Positions 16,392 to 23,365 of a stretch of DNA of 33,188 bases are shown here, piece after piece. Made by a program: the position numbers and the translations under genes. The stretch is from the IMG/VR virus record IMGVR_UViG_3300031758_000306, positions 1-33,188 of that record, one strand, 5' to 3'. This stretch comes from a virus. The notes under the pieces are model-generated. The model was not told the origin of the DNA. It was given only the letters and a program-made list of their open reading frames with translations, and made no database searches. Position 1 is the stretch's first letter. The number at the start of each line of letters is the position of its first letter.

Positions 16392-16901
16392 TACATTGTT
16401 TTAAAGACGGCAGTTGGCGAACAGTCGCCCGTCGAGGCTAAGCTAGTGACAGCACACCCTTAGCCTGCAAGCAGGTCGATACTGTGAAGGTTGATTCCGT
16501 GAGGATAGGCCTTGGTTATGGTGGCGAAAGCTTCCTGTAATCTGGTGATACCACAGCGCTCTAACAAAGCGAGACTTGATGCTCCAACTGCTTTGCTCAC
16601 AACTTGTCACCTTTATAACTGATGTATTTACTACTATCGGGTGGCCGGTTACGCAAAAAAGAAGCATCTAGGCCTTAAGACTCCATTAGAACCACTAACC
16701 TCGAAGCACAGCCAGCAGGCCACAAAAGCCTGTAGGCAGTGCGTCATACAGCGCTTTATACAAAATGTTCATTTAAAAGCGCAATATTAGACTTAAAAAA
16801 AATTAAGACTCAATCCTGTAGGCCACAAAATATCAGCAAAAAATTGAGAGTAGGACCCAGCGATACAGGCGACCCCCGGGGGGAGGGCATATCGCCTCTT
16901 C
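16392..16901. other. 510-base stretch rich in repeats, no confident gene
   Basis: Holds short plus-strand frames only. One is an ATG at 16519 (opening MVAKASCNLVIPQRS) ending TGA within TGATG. Another is a GTG frame at 16641 (opening VAGYAKKKHLGLKTPLEPL, about 48 codons). It has AT-rich segments (16755-16810), the direct repeat aggccacaaaa (16717-16727, 16820-16830) and cctgtaggc (16729-16737, 16815-16823). A GC-rich hairpin lies at its end (16860-16897). It separates the regulatory pair from the late block, so it is a candidate origin, control region or untranslated RNA. Confidence 0.5.
16860..16897. promoter_or_regulatory. Nested inverted repeats downstream of the winged-helix gene
   Basis: Two alternative pairings share one site: gcgata (16860-16865) with tatcgc (16890-16895), and aggcga (16867-16872) with tcgcct (16892-16897). 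The palindrome cccccggggg (16873-16882) sits in the middle. It starts five bases past the stop of the minus-strand gene. A T-rich tract comes about 20 bases later on that strand. Terminator or switchable control structure. Confidence 0.5.
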
Positions 16902-17627
16902 TCAGACTGCTAACCGTGCGAAGTATGACAGACGATGCGGAGGCTCTCTGCGAAACTGCCGCCAATCATCAAACACACGGCAAACCTCGGCCTCGAATGC
17001 ACCAAAACTAACCCCGGCCTCAGCAATTCTTTCCAAGCTTGCAATGTCTTCAGGCGTTACAGTTCTGCTAATGTTAGCAGACTGGCAGGCGGACTTCCAC
17101 AGTCTCACACACTCCACAACCCTTAACTTTTCCTCAACACTGTTTCCCCGCGTTAATCCTTCTGTCTCAACTGTTACTTTCTGCGGCTCTTCAGATTTAA
17201 CATTTGAGGCTTCGATTGACTTCTGAAGGATGCGCTGTTGATGTCCCGGCGGCTTATCTTCGAAGGCAATAACTTGCAGCAGTTCATTAGTTGACAACTT
17301 CTCATCGTAGATTACCCGCATGATCTGCGCAGTTCTCCCCCAACTGTGATTTTTGACCTTTGTGATATATCCCCACGCGACGAGACGTTTCATCTGTCTG
17401 CTGATTGTTTGCCTTGTGACGCCCAAGTCTTTGGCTAGATTGTCAAAACCCGGCCAGCATAAGCCCGCCCTGTTCGCATAACTACTGACTGCGACGAGTA
17501 GTTTTAAGCTTGTGAACTTCAGCCGTCTGTCCCTGACCGCCCGAATCGGGATAATTGAATATGCCCTGCGATCTACCGGCGGCTGTTGGACAATCTTCGG
17601 CGGTTCCGGCAGTTCAAAGCTTTGCAT
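16902..17627 (-). CDS. Winged-helix regulator or replication initiator-like protein
   Basis: 241 aa. Residues 22-107 form an HTH_36-type winged helix. RAYSIIPIRAVRDRRLKFTS leads to NLAKDLGVTRQTISRQMKRL (63-82) and AWGYITKV. That organisation is seen in plasmid RepA-like and phage replication/regulatory proteins. Residues 160-241 are a helical C-terminal domain with many acidic and aromatic residues (FDDWRQFRREPPHRLSYFAR). It overlaps the RHH gene by 14 bases. It is the only candidate initiator in the genome; a pure transcription role is equally possible. Confidence 0.8.
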   Translation of the reverse strand: MQSFELPEPPKIVQQPPVDRRAYSIIPIRAVRDRRLKFTSLKLLVAVSSYANRAGLCWPGFDNLAKDLGVTRQTISRQMKRLVAWGYITKVKNHSWGRTAQIMRVIYDEKLSTNELLQVIAFEDKPPGHQQRILQKSIEASNVKSEEPQKVTVETEGLTRGNSVEEKLRVVECVRLWKSACQSANISRTVTPEDIASLERIAEAGVSFGAFEAEVCRVFDDWRQFRREPPHRLSYFARLAV

Positions 17628-17796
17628 CTTTTATCATCCGTGCAACCTTATCCGACGTGCTTTCCTGATTCCGGCAGTATTCCCTGATTGCCTGCTCCAC
17701 GATCCTGCTGCGGCTTATCCTGCTGTCATTGGCAAGCTTGTCCAACATCTCCCGGACGTCTTCACGTAACCTAATGAATGTCGCTTTTTGATTCAT
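17614..17796 (-). CDS. Ribbon-helix-helix DNA-binding protein
   Basis: 60 aa. MNQKATFIRLREDVREMLDK has the ribbon strand (KATFIRL), helix A (REDVREMLDKLAND) and helix B (SRSRIVEQAIREYCRN), as in CopG/Arc/MetJ folds. It is the first gene of the minus regulatory pair. It is transcribed away from the early plus-strand block, so it probably binds operators in 17797-17919 and controls both directions. The C-terminal tail (DKVARMIKDAKL) is basic. Partition- or antitoxin-like use is possible, but no ParA or toxin is beside it. Confidence 0.88.
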   Translation of the reverse strand: MNQKATFIRLREDVREMLDKLANDSRISRSRIVEQAIREYCRNQESTSDKVARMIKDAKL

Positions 17797-17840
17797 AGGC
17801 GCATGCTATCACTTTGCAATAATCAATCAATATTTATTTA

Positions 17841-17868
17841 TTGACGTTCGCCAATTACAGTCTATCCT
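17841..17868 (+). promoter_or_regulatory. Candidate early promoter
   Basis: ttgacg (17841-17846), 16 bases, tatcct (17863-17868): 5/6 and 4/6 matches to sigma70 boxes. It would start transcription about 45 bases before the ATG at 17920, inside the divergent RHH/early intergenic region. Confidence 0.5.
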
Positions 17869-17872
17869 TCGG

Positions 17873-17898
17873 TTTGTCAGCACTGCTGGCATTTGTCA
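17873..17898. promoter_or_regulatory. Candidate operator: repeated tttgtca around cagca-c-tgctg
   Basis: tttgtca occurs at 17873-17879 and again at 17892-17898, 19 bases apart. Between them lies an odd palindrome cagca-c-tgctg (17878-17888). Placed just after the early -10 box and next to an RHH gene, it is a plausible repressor site. Confidence 0.45.
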
Positions 17899-17919
17899 AC
17901 TAACCGGAAAGGTCAGACA

Positions 17920-18075
17920 ATGAAACCATTTAATCTATTTCTCTCAATCGTTTGCCTCCTGCTTGCGGGCTTCGTTCTTGGCGCATGGTATCTCGGCCAA
18001 TTGGATAACCTCGAATTCACCTTTGCTTTCGGCACTGCCCTGTTCGGCGGTGCAATGGCAGCTTTGGAATTGTGA
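17920..18075 (+). CDS. 51-aa small membrane protein, first early gene
   Basis: ATG 17920 follows GGAAAGG at 17906-17912. The product MKPFNLFLSIVCLLLAGFVL has a clear N-terminal membrane segment (5-25). A second weakly hydrophobic Phe/Ala/Gly stretch ends MAALEL. An in-frame ATG at 17893 lies upstream but lacks a ribosome site. No family recognised. It could be an inner-membrane early factor such as a superinfection or host-takeover protein; that is speculation. Confidence 0.7.
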   Translation: MKPFNLFLSIVCLLLAGFVLGAWYLGQLDNLEFTFAFGTALFGGAMAALEL

Positions 18076-18082
18076 GGCCGCC

Positions 18083-18283
18083 ATGTACCAAGTGACCTAC
18101 TTCAAACGCTTTGTGTCCGGCCCTCTGAAGGGCATCGAGATTAAGGATATTGTCAAATTTCCTACTCATCCGGCAGCAGAGCAATTCGCCCAATGGTGCG
18201 ACATTCCTGAGGTCAAGAAACCGGCAGCAGGCGTTAGCGAATACCTGACAAGCTTTCCAATCATCGAAGCAATTGCACATTAA
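18083..18283 (+). CDS. 66-aa early protein, unknown
   Basis: MYQVTYFKRFVSGPLKGIEI begins at 18083, seven bases after the preceding stop. The sequence is mixed alpha/beta with conserved-looking SGPLKGIEIKDIVKFPT and an aromatic AEQFAQWCDIPEV segment. No motif is recognised. Short length, tight spacing and early position suggest a host-takeover or small regulatory protein. Confidence 0.68.
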   Translation: MYQVTYFKRFVSGPLKGIEIKDIVKFPTHPAAEQFAQWCDIPEVKKPAAGVSEYLTSFPIIEAIAH

Positions 18284-18307
18284 TTAACCAAAGAGGAAAT
18301 TAATATC

Positions 18308-18721
18308 ATGATGAATACTACTATTTGCAACACTGAAGACGTGATCGACAGCCGCGACGTAATCGCCCGCATTGAAGAACTGGAAGAAATGGTTGCAGAT
18401 TACGAAAATCCGGAAGGCATTTTGTCATTACATGATGAACACCTCGAAGCAAAAGCCGAGCTTGCGGCACTTCGCGCGCTAGCGGACGAGGCCGAGGATT
18501 CCCCCGACTGGATTTACGGCGAGCAACTTATTCGCCGGTCTTATTTTGTAGACTATATCGCCGAGATTATCGATGACTGCTACGAACTGCCGAAAGAATT
18601 AACCTCCGGCAATTGGCCTTACAGGCACATCACCATCGATTATGAGGCCGCAGCACGGGAAGCTGAACAGGACTACATGTCCGTCGATTTTGACGGCATT
18701 GAATACCTTATCCGCGCTTAA
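18308..18721 (+). CDS. Acidic ArdA-like antirestriction candidate
   Basis: 137 aa, about 35 Asp/Glu against about 10 Lys/Arg, so strongly acidic. The N-terminal half is a coiled-coil (RDVIARIEELEEMVADYEN). The C-terminal half carries IYGEQLIRRSYFVDYIAEII, then WPYRHITIDYEAAAREAEQD and YMSVDFDGIEYLIR. This ends like ArdA (…DYEAxARDLxxxDY…G.xY.F). ArdA proteins mimic B-form DNA and block type I restriction enzymes. Expression early in infection fits. The call is by pattern; the N-terminal part differs from classic ArdA. Confidence 0.68.
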   Translation: MMNTTICNTEDVIDSRDVIARIEELEEMVADYENPEGILSLHDEHLEAKAELAALRALADEAEDSPDWIYGEQLIRRSYFVDYIAEIIDDCYELPKELTSGNWPYRHITIDYEAAAREAEQDYMSVDFDGIEYLIRA

Positions 18722-18735
18722 TCGGAGGCTTAATC

Positions 18736-19026
18736 ATGAGTCTACATACTCCCGGCCCGTGGAATCTTAATAACAACACTACACACTGGAAAACAAATAT
18801 CTTCAGTATTACTGTGCGCAAACATGGCGTACATGCAACCGCCGTTGCCAATATCCCGGCACGAGCAAAGATACCAACCTCGGAGGCATGGGCAAATGCC
18901 CGGCTGATAGCAGCAGCGCCTGACATGCTTGGAGCACTGCAAATGCTCGACATACGCGGCGGGCTTGGCCTGCAAACGCACGAATATATTCGCTCAATTA
19001 TTAATAAAGCAACAATAGGTGAATAA
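18736..19026 (+). CDS. Phage early protein with HTPGPW and NARLIAAAPD motifs
   Basis: 96 aa. The opening LHTPGPWNLNNNT and the middle ANARLIAAAPDMLGALQML match a very widespread family of small phage proteins of unknown role. A GGAGG ribosome site sits seven bases before ATG 18736. No catalytic residues have been assigned in this family to my knowledge. Confidence 0.82.
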   Translation: MSLHTPGPWNLNNNTTHWKTNIFSITVRKHGVHATAVANIPARAKIPTSEAWANARLIAAAPDMLGALQMLDIRGGLGLQTHEYIRSIINKATIGE

Positions 19027-19028
19027 CC

Positions 19029-19214
19029 ATGCTCACATTTGACCCTGATCTGCCCAAATTAACCGCCCACAGGCCGCCCACACGCGCAGAGATACGCTTC
19101 GGCTATGGCGCAACCCATTACAAGGACATCCCCCGGATTCTGTTCACAAAACCGGACGGAAGCCTGAAACGTTGGACAGTCTGTCCAATAGACGGTCTCC
19201 GCTATTACCGATGA
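19029..19214 (+). CDS. 61-aa protein, unknown
   Basis: Begins MLTFDPDLPKLTAHRPPTRA two bases after the preceding stop and ends with a stop that shares bases with the next ATG. It is basic, with many Pro and aromatic residues (EIRFGYGATHYKDIPRILF). No family is recognised; the coupled arrangement supports coding. Confidence 0.62.
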   Translation: MLTFDPDLPKLTAHRPPTRAEIRFGYGATHYKDIPRILFTKPDGSLKRWTVCPIDGLRYYR

Positions 19215-19375
19215 CCATTGACGAACTGTTCCGCAGAGCACACGGCCTCACAGAATCAGAGGCCGTGGCTTGCCTGCTACTGCTGAAGTCTGCTACTGAC
19301 TCAGGCATCCCACTATCGGACCAACTTATCGAAGAGACAATATACAGAATCAATCCTGCCGCCGGTCGGGAATGA
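19211..19375 (+). CDS. 54-aa protein, unknown
   Basis: ATG 19211 overlaps the preceding stop as ATGA. Product MTIDELFRRAHGLTESEAVA continues CLLLLKSATDSG to a C-terminal helix. It is short and helical. A longer frame from 19172 exists but would overlap the preceding gene more. No family recognised. Confidence 0.6.
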   Translation: MTIDELFRRAHGLTESEAVACLLLLKSATDSGIPLSDQLIEETIYRINPAAGRE

Positions 19376-19429
19376 GCGCAACTATCTAACCGGCAAAACC
19401 AATTAACAAAATCTATGAAGGAGCTTTTC

Positions 19430-20389
19430 ATGGTTGGAAAAGTCACGCCCAATACAATGCTGTCCGCGTCCCGCTTGCCTGCGGTTATGGGGTACAGCAA
19501 ATACCGCACACCTAATGACGAACTGTCATTCTCAATCGATGCCCTCGGAGGCAAAGAACCTGAAGACATTGGCAATGAGGCAATGCAATGGGGGAACCAC
19601 CTCGAACCCATCGTCCTTCGGGAATGTGCGAAACGTCTACACGCCACAAATTTACAGACGGAATTCATAGACGCTTTTTTCCACCCCAACCTGCCGCTCT
19701 GCTGTTCTTTGGACGGCACCGCAGACGGAATGGGCGCAACCATCGTGTCCAACCCGGAACACGGCATTTATGTGGTAGGTCAGGACGACATTACCCTTGA
19801 CGGACCGGGTATCCTCGAAGCTAAGGTTACAAAGATGGCCCCGGAAGACGTCCTGCCGCTTTACAGGGGACCGATTCAGCTTCAGGCACAAATGGATATT
19901 ACCGGCGCTAAATGGGGCGCTGTAGCCGTGCTATATCAAGCCAGTGAGCTGCGCATATTCCTGTTTGCTCCCCACGAATCTACCATCCGGGCTATTCACC
20001 TAGCTGCATTAGACTTCCAGCGCAGACTTGACATCTGGACAAGCGAGAAACACATCGACTACTATCCGCCTGTCAACTCTGAGGATGCTAACCGGACATG
20101 GCCTGACGGAACCCCCGAAACTGTTTTTCTGGCCGGTGAGTTCGAGCAATATGCCAGAGATATTCACGAGGCAAAGCAGGACATCAAGCAATGCGAAGCC
20201 ATCATTGATGACAGAGAGAAACGCATCAAAGAAGCCATGCAGCAGGCCACGCAGGCAAAGGTCGGCAAGTACACAGTGAGCTGGCCCATGCGTAGCTACA
20301 AGGCTACAGCAGAGCGCATAGTACCCGCCAAAGAATCCTACACAGTGCGGCAATCCAGCCTGTCAATAAAGGAAAACAAAGACCTATGA
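19430..20389 (+). CDS. YqaJ-family viral recombinase exonuclease
   Basis: 319 aa from ATG 19430, chosen for AAGGAG six bases upstream; ATG 19415 lacks a site. Motifs: LSASRLPAVMGYSKYRTPND (11-30), WGNHLEP with Glu59, SLDGTADG with Asp95, and ILEAK with Glu130 and Lys132. IQLQAQMDITGAKWG (149-163) comes next. This is the lambda-exonuclease/YqaJ PD-(D/E)xK fold, which trims 5' ends of duplex DNA. It pairs with RecT encoded three genes later. The C-terminal third is a charged coiled coil. Confidence 0.94.
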   Translation: MVGKVTPNTMLSASRLPAVMGYSKYRTPNDELSFSIDALGGKEPEDIGNEAMQWGNHLEPIVLRECAKRLHATNLQTEFIDAFFHPNLPLCCSLDGTADGMGATIVSNPEHGIYVVGQDDITLDGPGILEAKVTKMAPEDVLPLYRGPIQLQAQMDITGAKWGAVAVLYQASELRIFLFAPHESTIRAIHLAALDFQRRLDIWTSEKHIDYYPPVNSEDANRTWPDGTPETVFLAGEFEQYARDIHEAKQDIKQCEAIIDDREKRIKEAMQQATQAKVGKYTVSWPMRSYKATAERIVPAKESYTVRQSSLSIKENKDL

Positions 20390-20571
20390 AAACGACACGA
20401 GACCTAGACCTGATCGACAAGCACAAGTTCTTTGGCGACTCGATAGCAATTGCCAGATGGCTAGACAATCACGGCATGAAGGAAGAAGCTAAACACATTG
20501 CCAAGATGTACACATACCAAAAGAAGCTGATCGCAGAGATCAGAAAACTACGGAAGGAATTAAAAAAATGA
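20386..20571 (+). CDS. 61-aa Lys-rich helical protein, unknown
   Basis: ATGA overlap with the exonuclease stop. Begins MKTTRDLDLIDKHKFFGDSI and ends in a basic coiled-coil KKLIAEIRKLRKELKK. No family recognised. It lies inside the recombination operon, so an accessory role is possible. Confidence 0.65.
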   Translation: MKTTRDLDLIDKHKFFGDSIAIARWLDNHGMKEEAKHIAKMYTYQKKLIAEIRKLRKELKK

Positions 20572-20816
20572 AAGCATTTCCTTATTCAGTCATGACTTAT
20601 AACCCGAACCATCCAGATAGCCCACGGTACACAACTACTTGGCACGAAGGAATGGACCTGCGCGATTACTTTGCAGCTCAAGCAATGACGGGGGCGCAAA
20701 TATGGGACGCAGTTTTGAACGGCAAAAACACAGTATTTGCAGGAGACGGGCCTAAAAAACTAGCGGAGGTGGCGTATGCAATTGCCGACGCAATGCTGAA
20801 AGCGAGGGAGAAATGA
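20568..20816 (+). CDS. 82-aa phage protein with RDYFAAQAM motif
   Basis: Overlaps both neighbours by ATGA. It contains GMDLRDYFAAQAMTG and a C-terminal YAIADAMLKAREK. This combination (DYFAA.AM … ADaML.aR) is common in small proteins beside phage recombination genes and is of unknown function. Nothing catalytic is visible. Confidence 0.78.
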   Translation: MKAFPYSVMTYNPNHPDSPRYTTTWHEGMDLRDYFAAQAMTGAQIWDAVLNGKNTVFAGDGPKKLAEVAYAIADAMLKAREK

Positions 20817-21898
20817 GCGCACTTGTAACACATAAGGGGTTTACACCTCAGACCATGACAGAGGCTATCGAGTTCTCAGAACGGCTTGCTCGCAGCCAGA
20901 TGGTGCCAAAAAACTATCAGGGAAAACCAGAGGACATTCTTGTCGCAGTGCAATGGGGATACGAGATCGGTCTGGCACCCATCCAAGCCTTGCAGAACAT
21001 CTCCGTTATCAACGGCAAGCCATCGGTTTATGGGGATGCAGCACTGGCTTTGGTGCAGTCCAGTCCGCTCTGTGAAGGCGTTGAGGAATCGATTGAGGGT
21101 GAAGGCACCCAAAACCCAGTAGCCATTTGTATAGTCCACAGGAGAGGCCGTAAGCCAGTTACCTGCAAGTTTTCCGTCGAGGACGCCAAACGGGCAGGAT
21201 TGTGGGGGAAAAGTGGGCCGTGGACAGCATACCCAAAGCGCATGTTACAGATGAGAGCTCGAGGCTTTGCCCTGCGTGACGCATTCCCAGATGTACTTAA
21301 AGGATTGATAACAGTAGAGGAAGCAGAGGATTATCCGGAGGAAGCTAAGCCACGGCCAGTCAAGGACATCACGCCAGCCAATCCATTGGATGCTATAGCT
21401 CCGCCAAAAATGATAGAGGAAATCTATGAGGAGGAAGTTACCGAAAGTGAGCCGGTCGAGACCATCGAACTACCAGCAGATGTTGAGGTCAGTGTCACGG
21501 AGACTGTCGAAGCGGTCGTGGACACACCACAGGAGGAAGCGCAGCAGACGCCAGCAGATGATTCATCGCGGGAAGGTGACAGCTCTACGTGGACTCTGTT
21601 CATTCCGGGCAAGGACTCAATCGATACAGGATCACTTGACAACTGGCTAATTCAGTACAATGATCTGGCCGATAAGGTCGCAAAGGCAGGCAGAGCTGCG
21701 CCCAGAAGCCGCATGACAAAGCTTCGGGAACTACGGGAAGCTAACGATTCTGTTATCAAAGCACTGCCAAACTTGGTGAAGGTGGTTTTGACACAGGCTT
21801 ACCAGACTAGGCTCAAACATCTGGGCGCAATCATGCGGGAAGAAGAAGGAACAACTGATTCAGTGAGGGCAGACAATGGACCACAACGTCAAACTTGA
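20813..21898 (+). CDS. recT: RecT-family single-strand annealing protein
   Basis: 361 aa. Residues 1-180 hold the RecT domain: AVQWGYEIGLAPIQALQNIS, INGKPSVYGDAALALVQSSP and WTAYPKRMLQMRARGFALRD, ending DAFPDVLKGL. It anneals complementary single strands exposed by the YqaJ exonuclease. Residues 185-265 are an acidic, Pro/Glu/Val/Thr-rich linker. Residues 268-361 form a separate helical domain opening STWTLFIPGKDS. The C-terminal extension is longer than in the minimal E. coli RecT. ATGA overlap with the upstream gene. Confidence 0.94.
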   Translation: MSALVTHKGFTPQTMTEAIEFSERLARSQMVPKNYQGKPEDILVAVQWGYEIGLAPIQALQNISVINGKPSVYGDAALALVQSSPLCEGVEESIEGEGTQNPVAICIVHRRGRKPVTCKFSVEDAKRAGLWGKSGPWTAYPKRMLQMRARGFALRDAFPDVLKGLITVEEAEDYPEEAKPRPVKDITPANPLDAIAPPKMIEEIYEEEVTESEPVETIELPADVEVSVTETVEAVVDTPQEEAQQTPADDSSREGDSSTWTLFIPGKDSIDTGSLDNWLIQYNDLADKVAKAGRAAPRSRMTKLRELREANDSVIKALPNLVKVVLTQAYQTRLKHLGAIMREEEGTTDSVRADNGPQRQT

Positions 21899-22106
21899 AC
21901 TGGCTAAGCAATACCTACGAGAGCGCGGCAAGTACATCTTGGAACAGGACAAGAGCGATCCCAACAGGTTCCAACCTACTACCGCAGTGGCAACCAATGT
22001 ACAAATAACAATGAGGGAGTACGTCCATGTTAGAGATAAAAAAACTGCCGAGGCATCCACACAAACTGTTCGACTTTTTGATCGAAAACTTCGATTTAAA
22101 AAATGA
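21876..22106 (+). CDS. 76-aa protein, unknown
   Basis: MDHNVKLELAKQYLRERGKY begins within the RecT end (23-base overlap) after a GAGG site. A QDKSDPNRFQPTTAVATNV segment follows, then a basic tail. Its last 80 bases overlap the HTH gene in another frame, which is unusual for this compact genome and leaves some doubt about where it ends. Confidence 0.55.
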   Translation: MDHNVKLELAKQYLRERGKYILEQDKSDPNRFQPTTAVATNVQITMREYVHVRDKKTAEASTQTVRLFDRKLRFKK

Positions 22107-22251
22107 CAAGAGACTGTGCTTGGAGATTGGCATACAGCCAAGTTCTCTCAGTAAGTTCAGGGCAAAGAAAAGAGCCGTCACCCCAGCCTTAATCCTTGCT
22201 ATCCATGACAGGTTCCAGATTCCAATAGAAGAAATTAAAAATAAATTATGA
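22027..22251 (+). CDS. Small HTH (Cro-like) protein
   Basis: 74 aa. DFLIENFDLKNDKRLCLEIG then IQPSSLSKFRAKKRAVTPAL is a helix-turn-helix: LCLEIGIQPSSLSKFR with the recognition helix around SSLSKFRAKKR. The remainder, ILAIHDRFQIPIEEIKNKL, closes the domain. Small Cro-type proteins of this pattern are frequent in phages. It has GGGAG seven bases upstream. Probably a regulator of early or late genes; the target is unknown. Confidence 0.82.
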   Translation: MLEIKKLPRHPHKLFDFLIENFDLKNDKRLCLEIGIQPSSLSKFRAKKRAVTPALILAIHDRFQIPIEEIKNKL

Positions 22252-22454
22252 GAAGCGTAGCCATCATGCTGCTTATGTTTGCCGTGATCTATGGCTTGGT
22301 CTACAAGCTGACAGAGGAACGGGACAGAGAGTACCAGCGCGGATACCACGACGCACTTACCGGGCAGGGATCAATGGACAAGGCATGCGTGGCATGGTGG
22401 TTCGATGCCAACGTCAAGGATGTTAAGGAAAAAATCTGTGGAAAAAAAAGATAA
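22248..22454 (+). CDS. 68-aa membrane-anchored protein, unknown
   Basis: ATGA overlap with the HTH gene. The N-terminus MRSVAIMLLMFAVIYGLVYK is a single membrane segment. It is followed by a charged stretch (LTEERDREYQRGYHDALTG) and a Cys-containing tail. Topology suggests an N-in or signal-anchor small protein. No family recognised. Confidence 0.65.
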   Translation: MRSVAIMLLMFAVIYGLVYKLTEERDREYQRGYHDALTGQGSMDKACVAWWFDANVKDVKEKICGKKR

Positions 22455-22620
22455 CGAGAAATGGTGCAGCTCATGTCACAACTATCGAGACATAACCAAA
22501 GGGTACTGGAAGTCTTGCAACAGAACTAGACGATGGGTGTGCTTTGATTGTCGAGATAGAAAGTCTCCAAGCTTTTACGGGAAACTACATGCAACGCTGC
22601 CTCAATTGCAGAAACTTTAA
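22438..22620 (+). CDS. Zinc-ribbon mini-protein
   Basis: GTG 22438, with AAGGA eight bases upstream; in the same frame the ATG at 22405 is further inside the previous gene. The product has WCSSC (CxxC), then RRWVCFDCRDRK (CxxC), separated by about 20 residues, which is a four-cysteine zinc-binding site. The rest is Lys/Arg-rich. Similar zinc-ribbon mini-proteins occur in phage early operons, with no known role. Confidence 0.7.
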   Translation: MEKKDNEKWCSSCHNYRDITKGYWKSCNRTRRWVCFDCRDRKSPSFYGKLHATLPQLQKL

Positions 22621-22804
22621 CATGCGGGATTATCCGCAGCACGTAGCAGTCGGCTTTGGCAGATGTATGGCAGCAAGCATAGAGAGACATGGTGCAGTCT
22701 TTATGCCACTGCGTGCCTTAGTTGACTGCGAACAATACTCAACAGCCAAAGAAGGCATCATCGCTAAACGACAGGAGTGGTATGAGAGCCGCAAAGGTAG
22801 ATGA
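22589..22804 (+). CDS. Cys-rich mini-protein with CxxC and GxC motifs
   Basis: ATG 22589 gives MQRCLNCRNFNMRDYPQHVA, followed by GFGRCMAASI and ALVDCEQYS. The pattern CxxCRxF … GxGRC … C is the layout of widespread small phage zinc-binding proteins of unknown function. It overlaps the zinc-ribbon gene in another frame by 32 bases. The next gene starts at an AGGAG site inside its 3' end. Confidence 0.72.
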   Translation: MQRCLNCRNFNMRDYPQHVAVGFGRCMAASIERHGAVFMPLRALVDCEQYSTAKEGIIAKRQEWYESRKGR

Positions 22805-23096
22805 AAACCAAAAGGAAATAGTCAAAGCTTTGCGTCACATGGGCTGTTCGATCCAGCACCTGCATTCAGTAGGCAAGGGATGTCCCGATCTTCTGGTGGG
22901 ATACAAAGGGTTCAATATCCTGATTGAAGTGAAGGACGGCAGCAAACCACCGTCAAGTCAGAAGCTAACCCCGGATCAGGTTATCTGGCACAGAGATTGG
23001 CGTGGTGCAGTTGAAGTTGCCAATAGTCCTGAGCAAGCAATACTCGTGGTGCTCAGAACAGCACGGGACCTAGCCAACTTGGACGATCTTAAATGA
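22782..23096 (+). CDS. VRR-NUC-like PD-(D/E)xK nuclease
   Basis: 104 aa from ATG 22782, chosen for AGGAG five bases upstream. Motifs: HSVGKGCPDLLVGYKGFNIL then IEVKDGSK, giving Asp36, Glu49 and Lys51 as the nuclease triad. The sequence GxPDLxVG…xEVKDG is characteristic of VRR-NUC/Holliday-junction-resolvase-like phage enzymes. It probably resolves branched DNA made by the YqaJ/RecT pathway or trims replication intermediates. Confidence 0.88.
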   Translation: MRAAKVDENQKEIVKALRHMGCSIQHLHSVGKGCPDLLVGYKGFNILIEVKDGSKPPSSQKLTPDQVIWHRDWRGAVEVANSPEQAILVVLRTARDLANLDDLK

Positions 23097-23137
23097 CTCT
23101 TTGGCGTAAAAGAATAATACAGAGGGAAGGAAATCAA

Positions 23138-23365
23138 ATGAGTAAACAACCCGAAGCCCTGCGGCTGGCTGATGAACTACGAGACACGCCATTTGAATCT
23201 ACGCGCTACGAAGCCGCCGCCGAACTGCGCCGATTGCATGAGGTGAATGCTGAGTTGGTGGAGGCGCTTGAAAGAATCGGACTTTACATTGCGCAAGGAG
23301 ATTCTTGGGGCGCTCGAAAGATTGCCGAAGCAACTTTCGTCAAAGCTACAGGAGAACAACAATGA
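23138..23365 (+). CDS. Small phage protein with RLADELR and LHEVNAEL motifs
   Basis: 75 aa from ATG 23138, with AAGGA seven bases upstream. MSKQPEALRLADELRDTPFE and ELRRLHEVNAELVEALERIG match a common family of short coiled-coil phage proteins. Role unknown. A longer frame from 23093 exists but lacks the site. Confidence 0.75.
   Translation: MSKQPEALRLADELRDTPFESTRYEAAAELRRLHEVNAELVEALERIGLYIAQGDSWGARKIAEATFVKATGEQQ

Noticed and set aside
16443-16667. 74-aa minus-strand frame
   Set aside because: No ribosome site, no motif, composition unlike neighbouring genes.
15372-16901. tRNA or CRISPR
   Set aside because: Searched by eye for cloverleaf arms with TTCRANY and for regular spaced repeats; none found here or elsewhere in the window.
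17893-18075. Upstream ATG at 17893 for the first early gene
   Set aside because: No ribosome site there; GGAAAGG precedes ATG 17920 and the signal-anchor begins at that Met.
19144-19767. 207-aa minus-strand frame over the YqaJ gene
   Set aside because: YqaJ motifs are unmistakable on the plus strand; this frame shows no domain.
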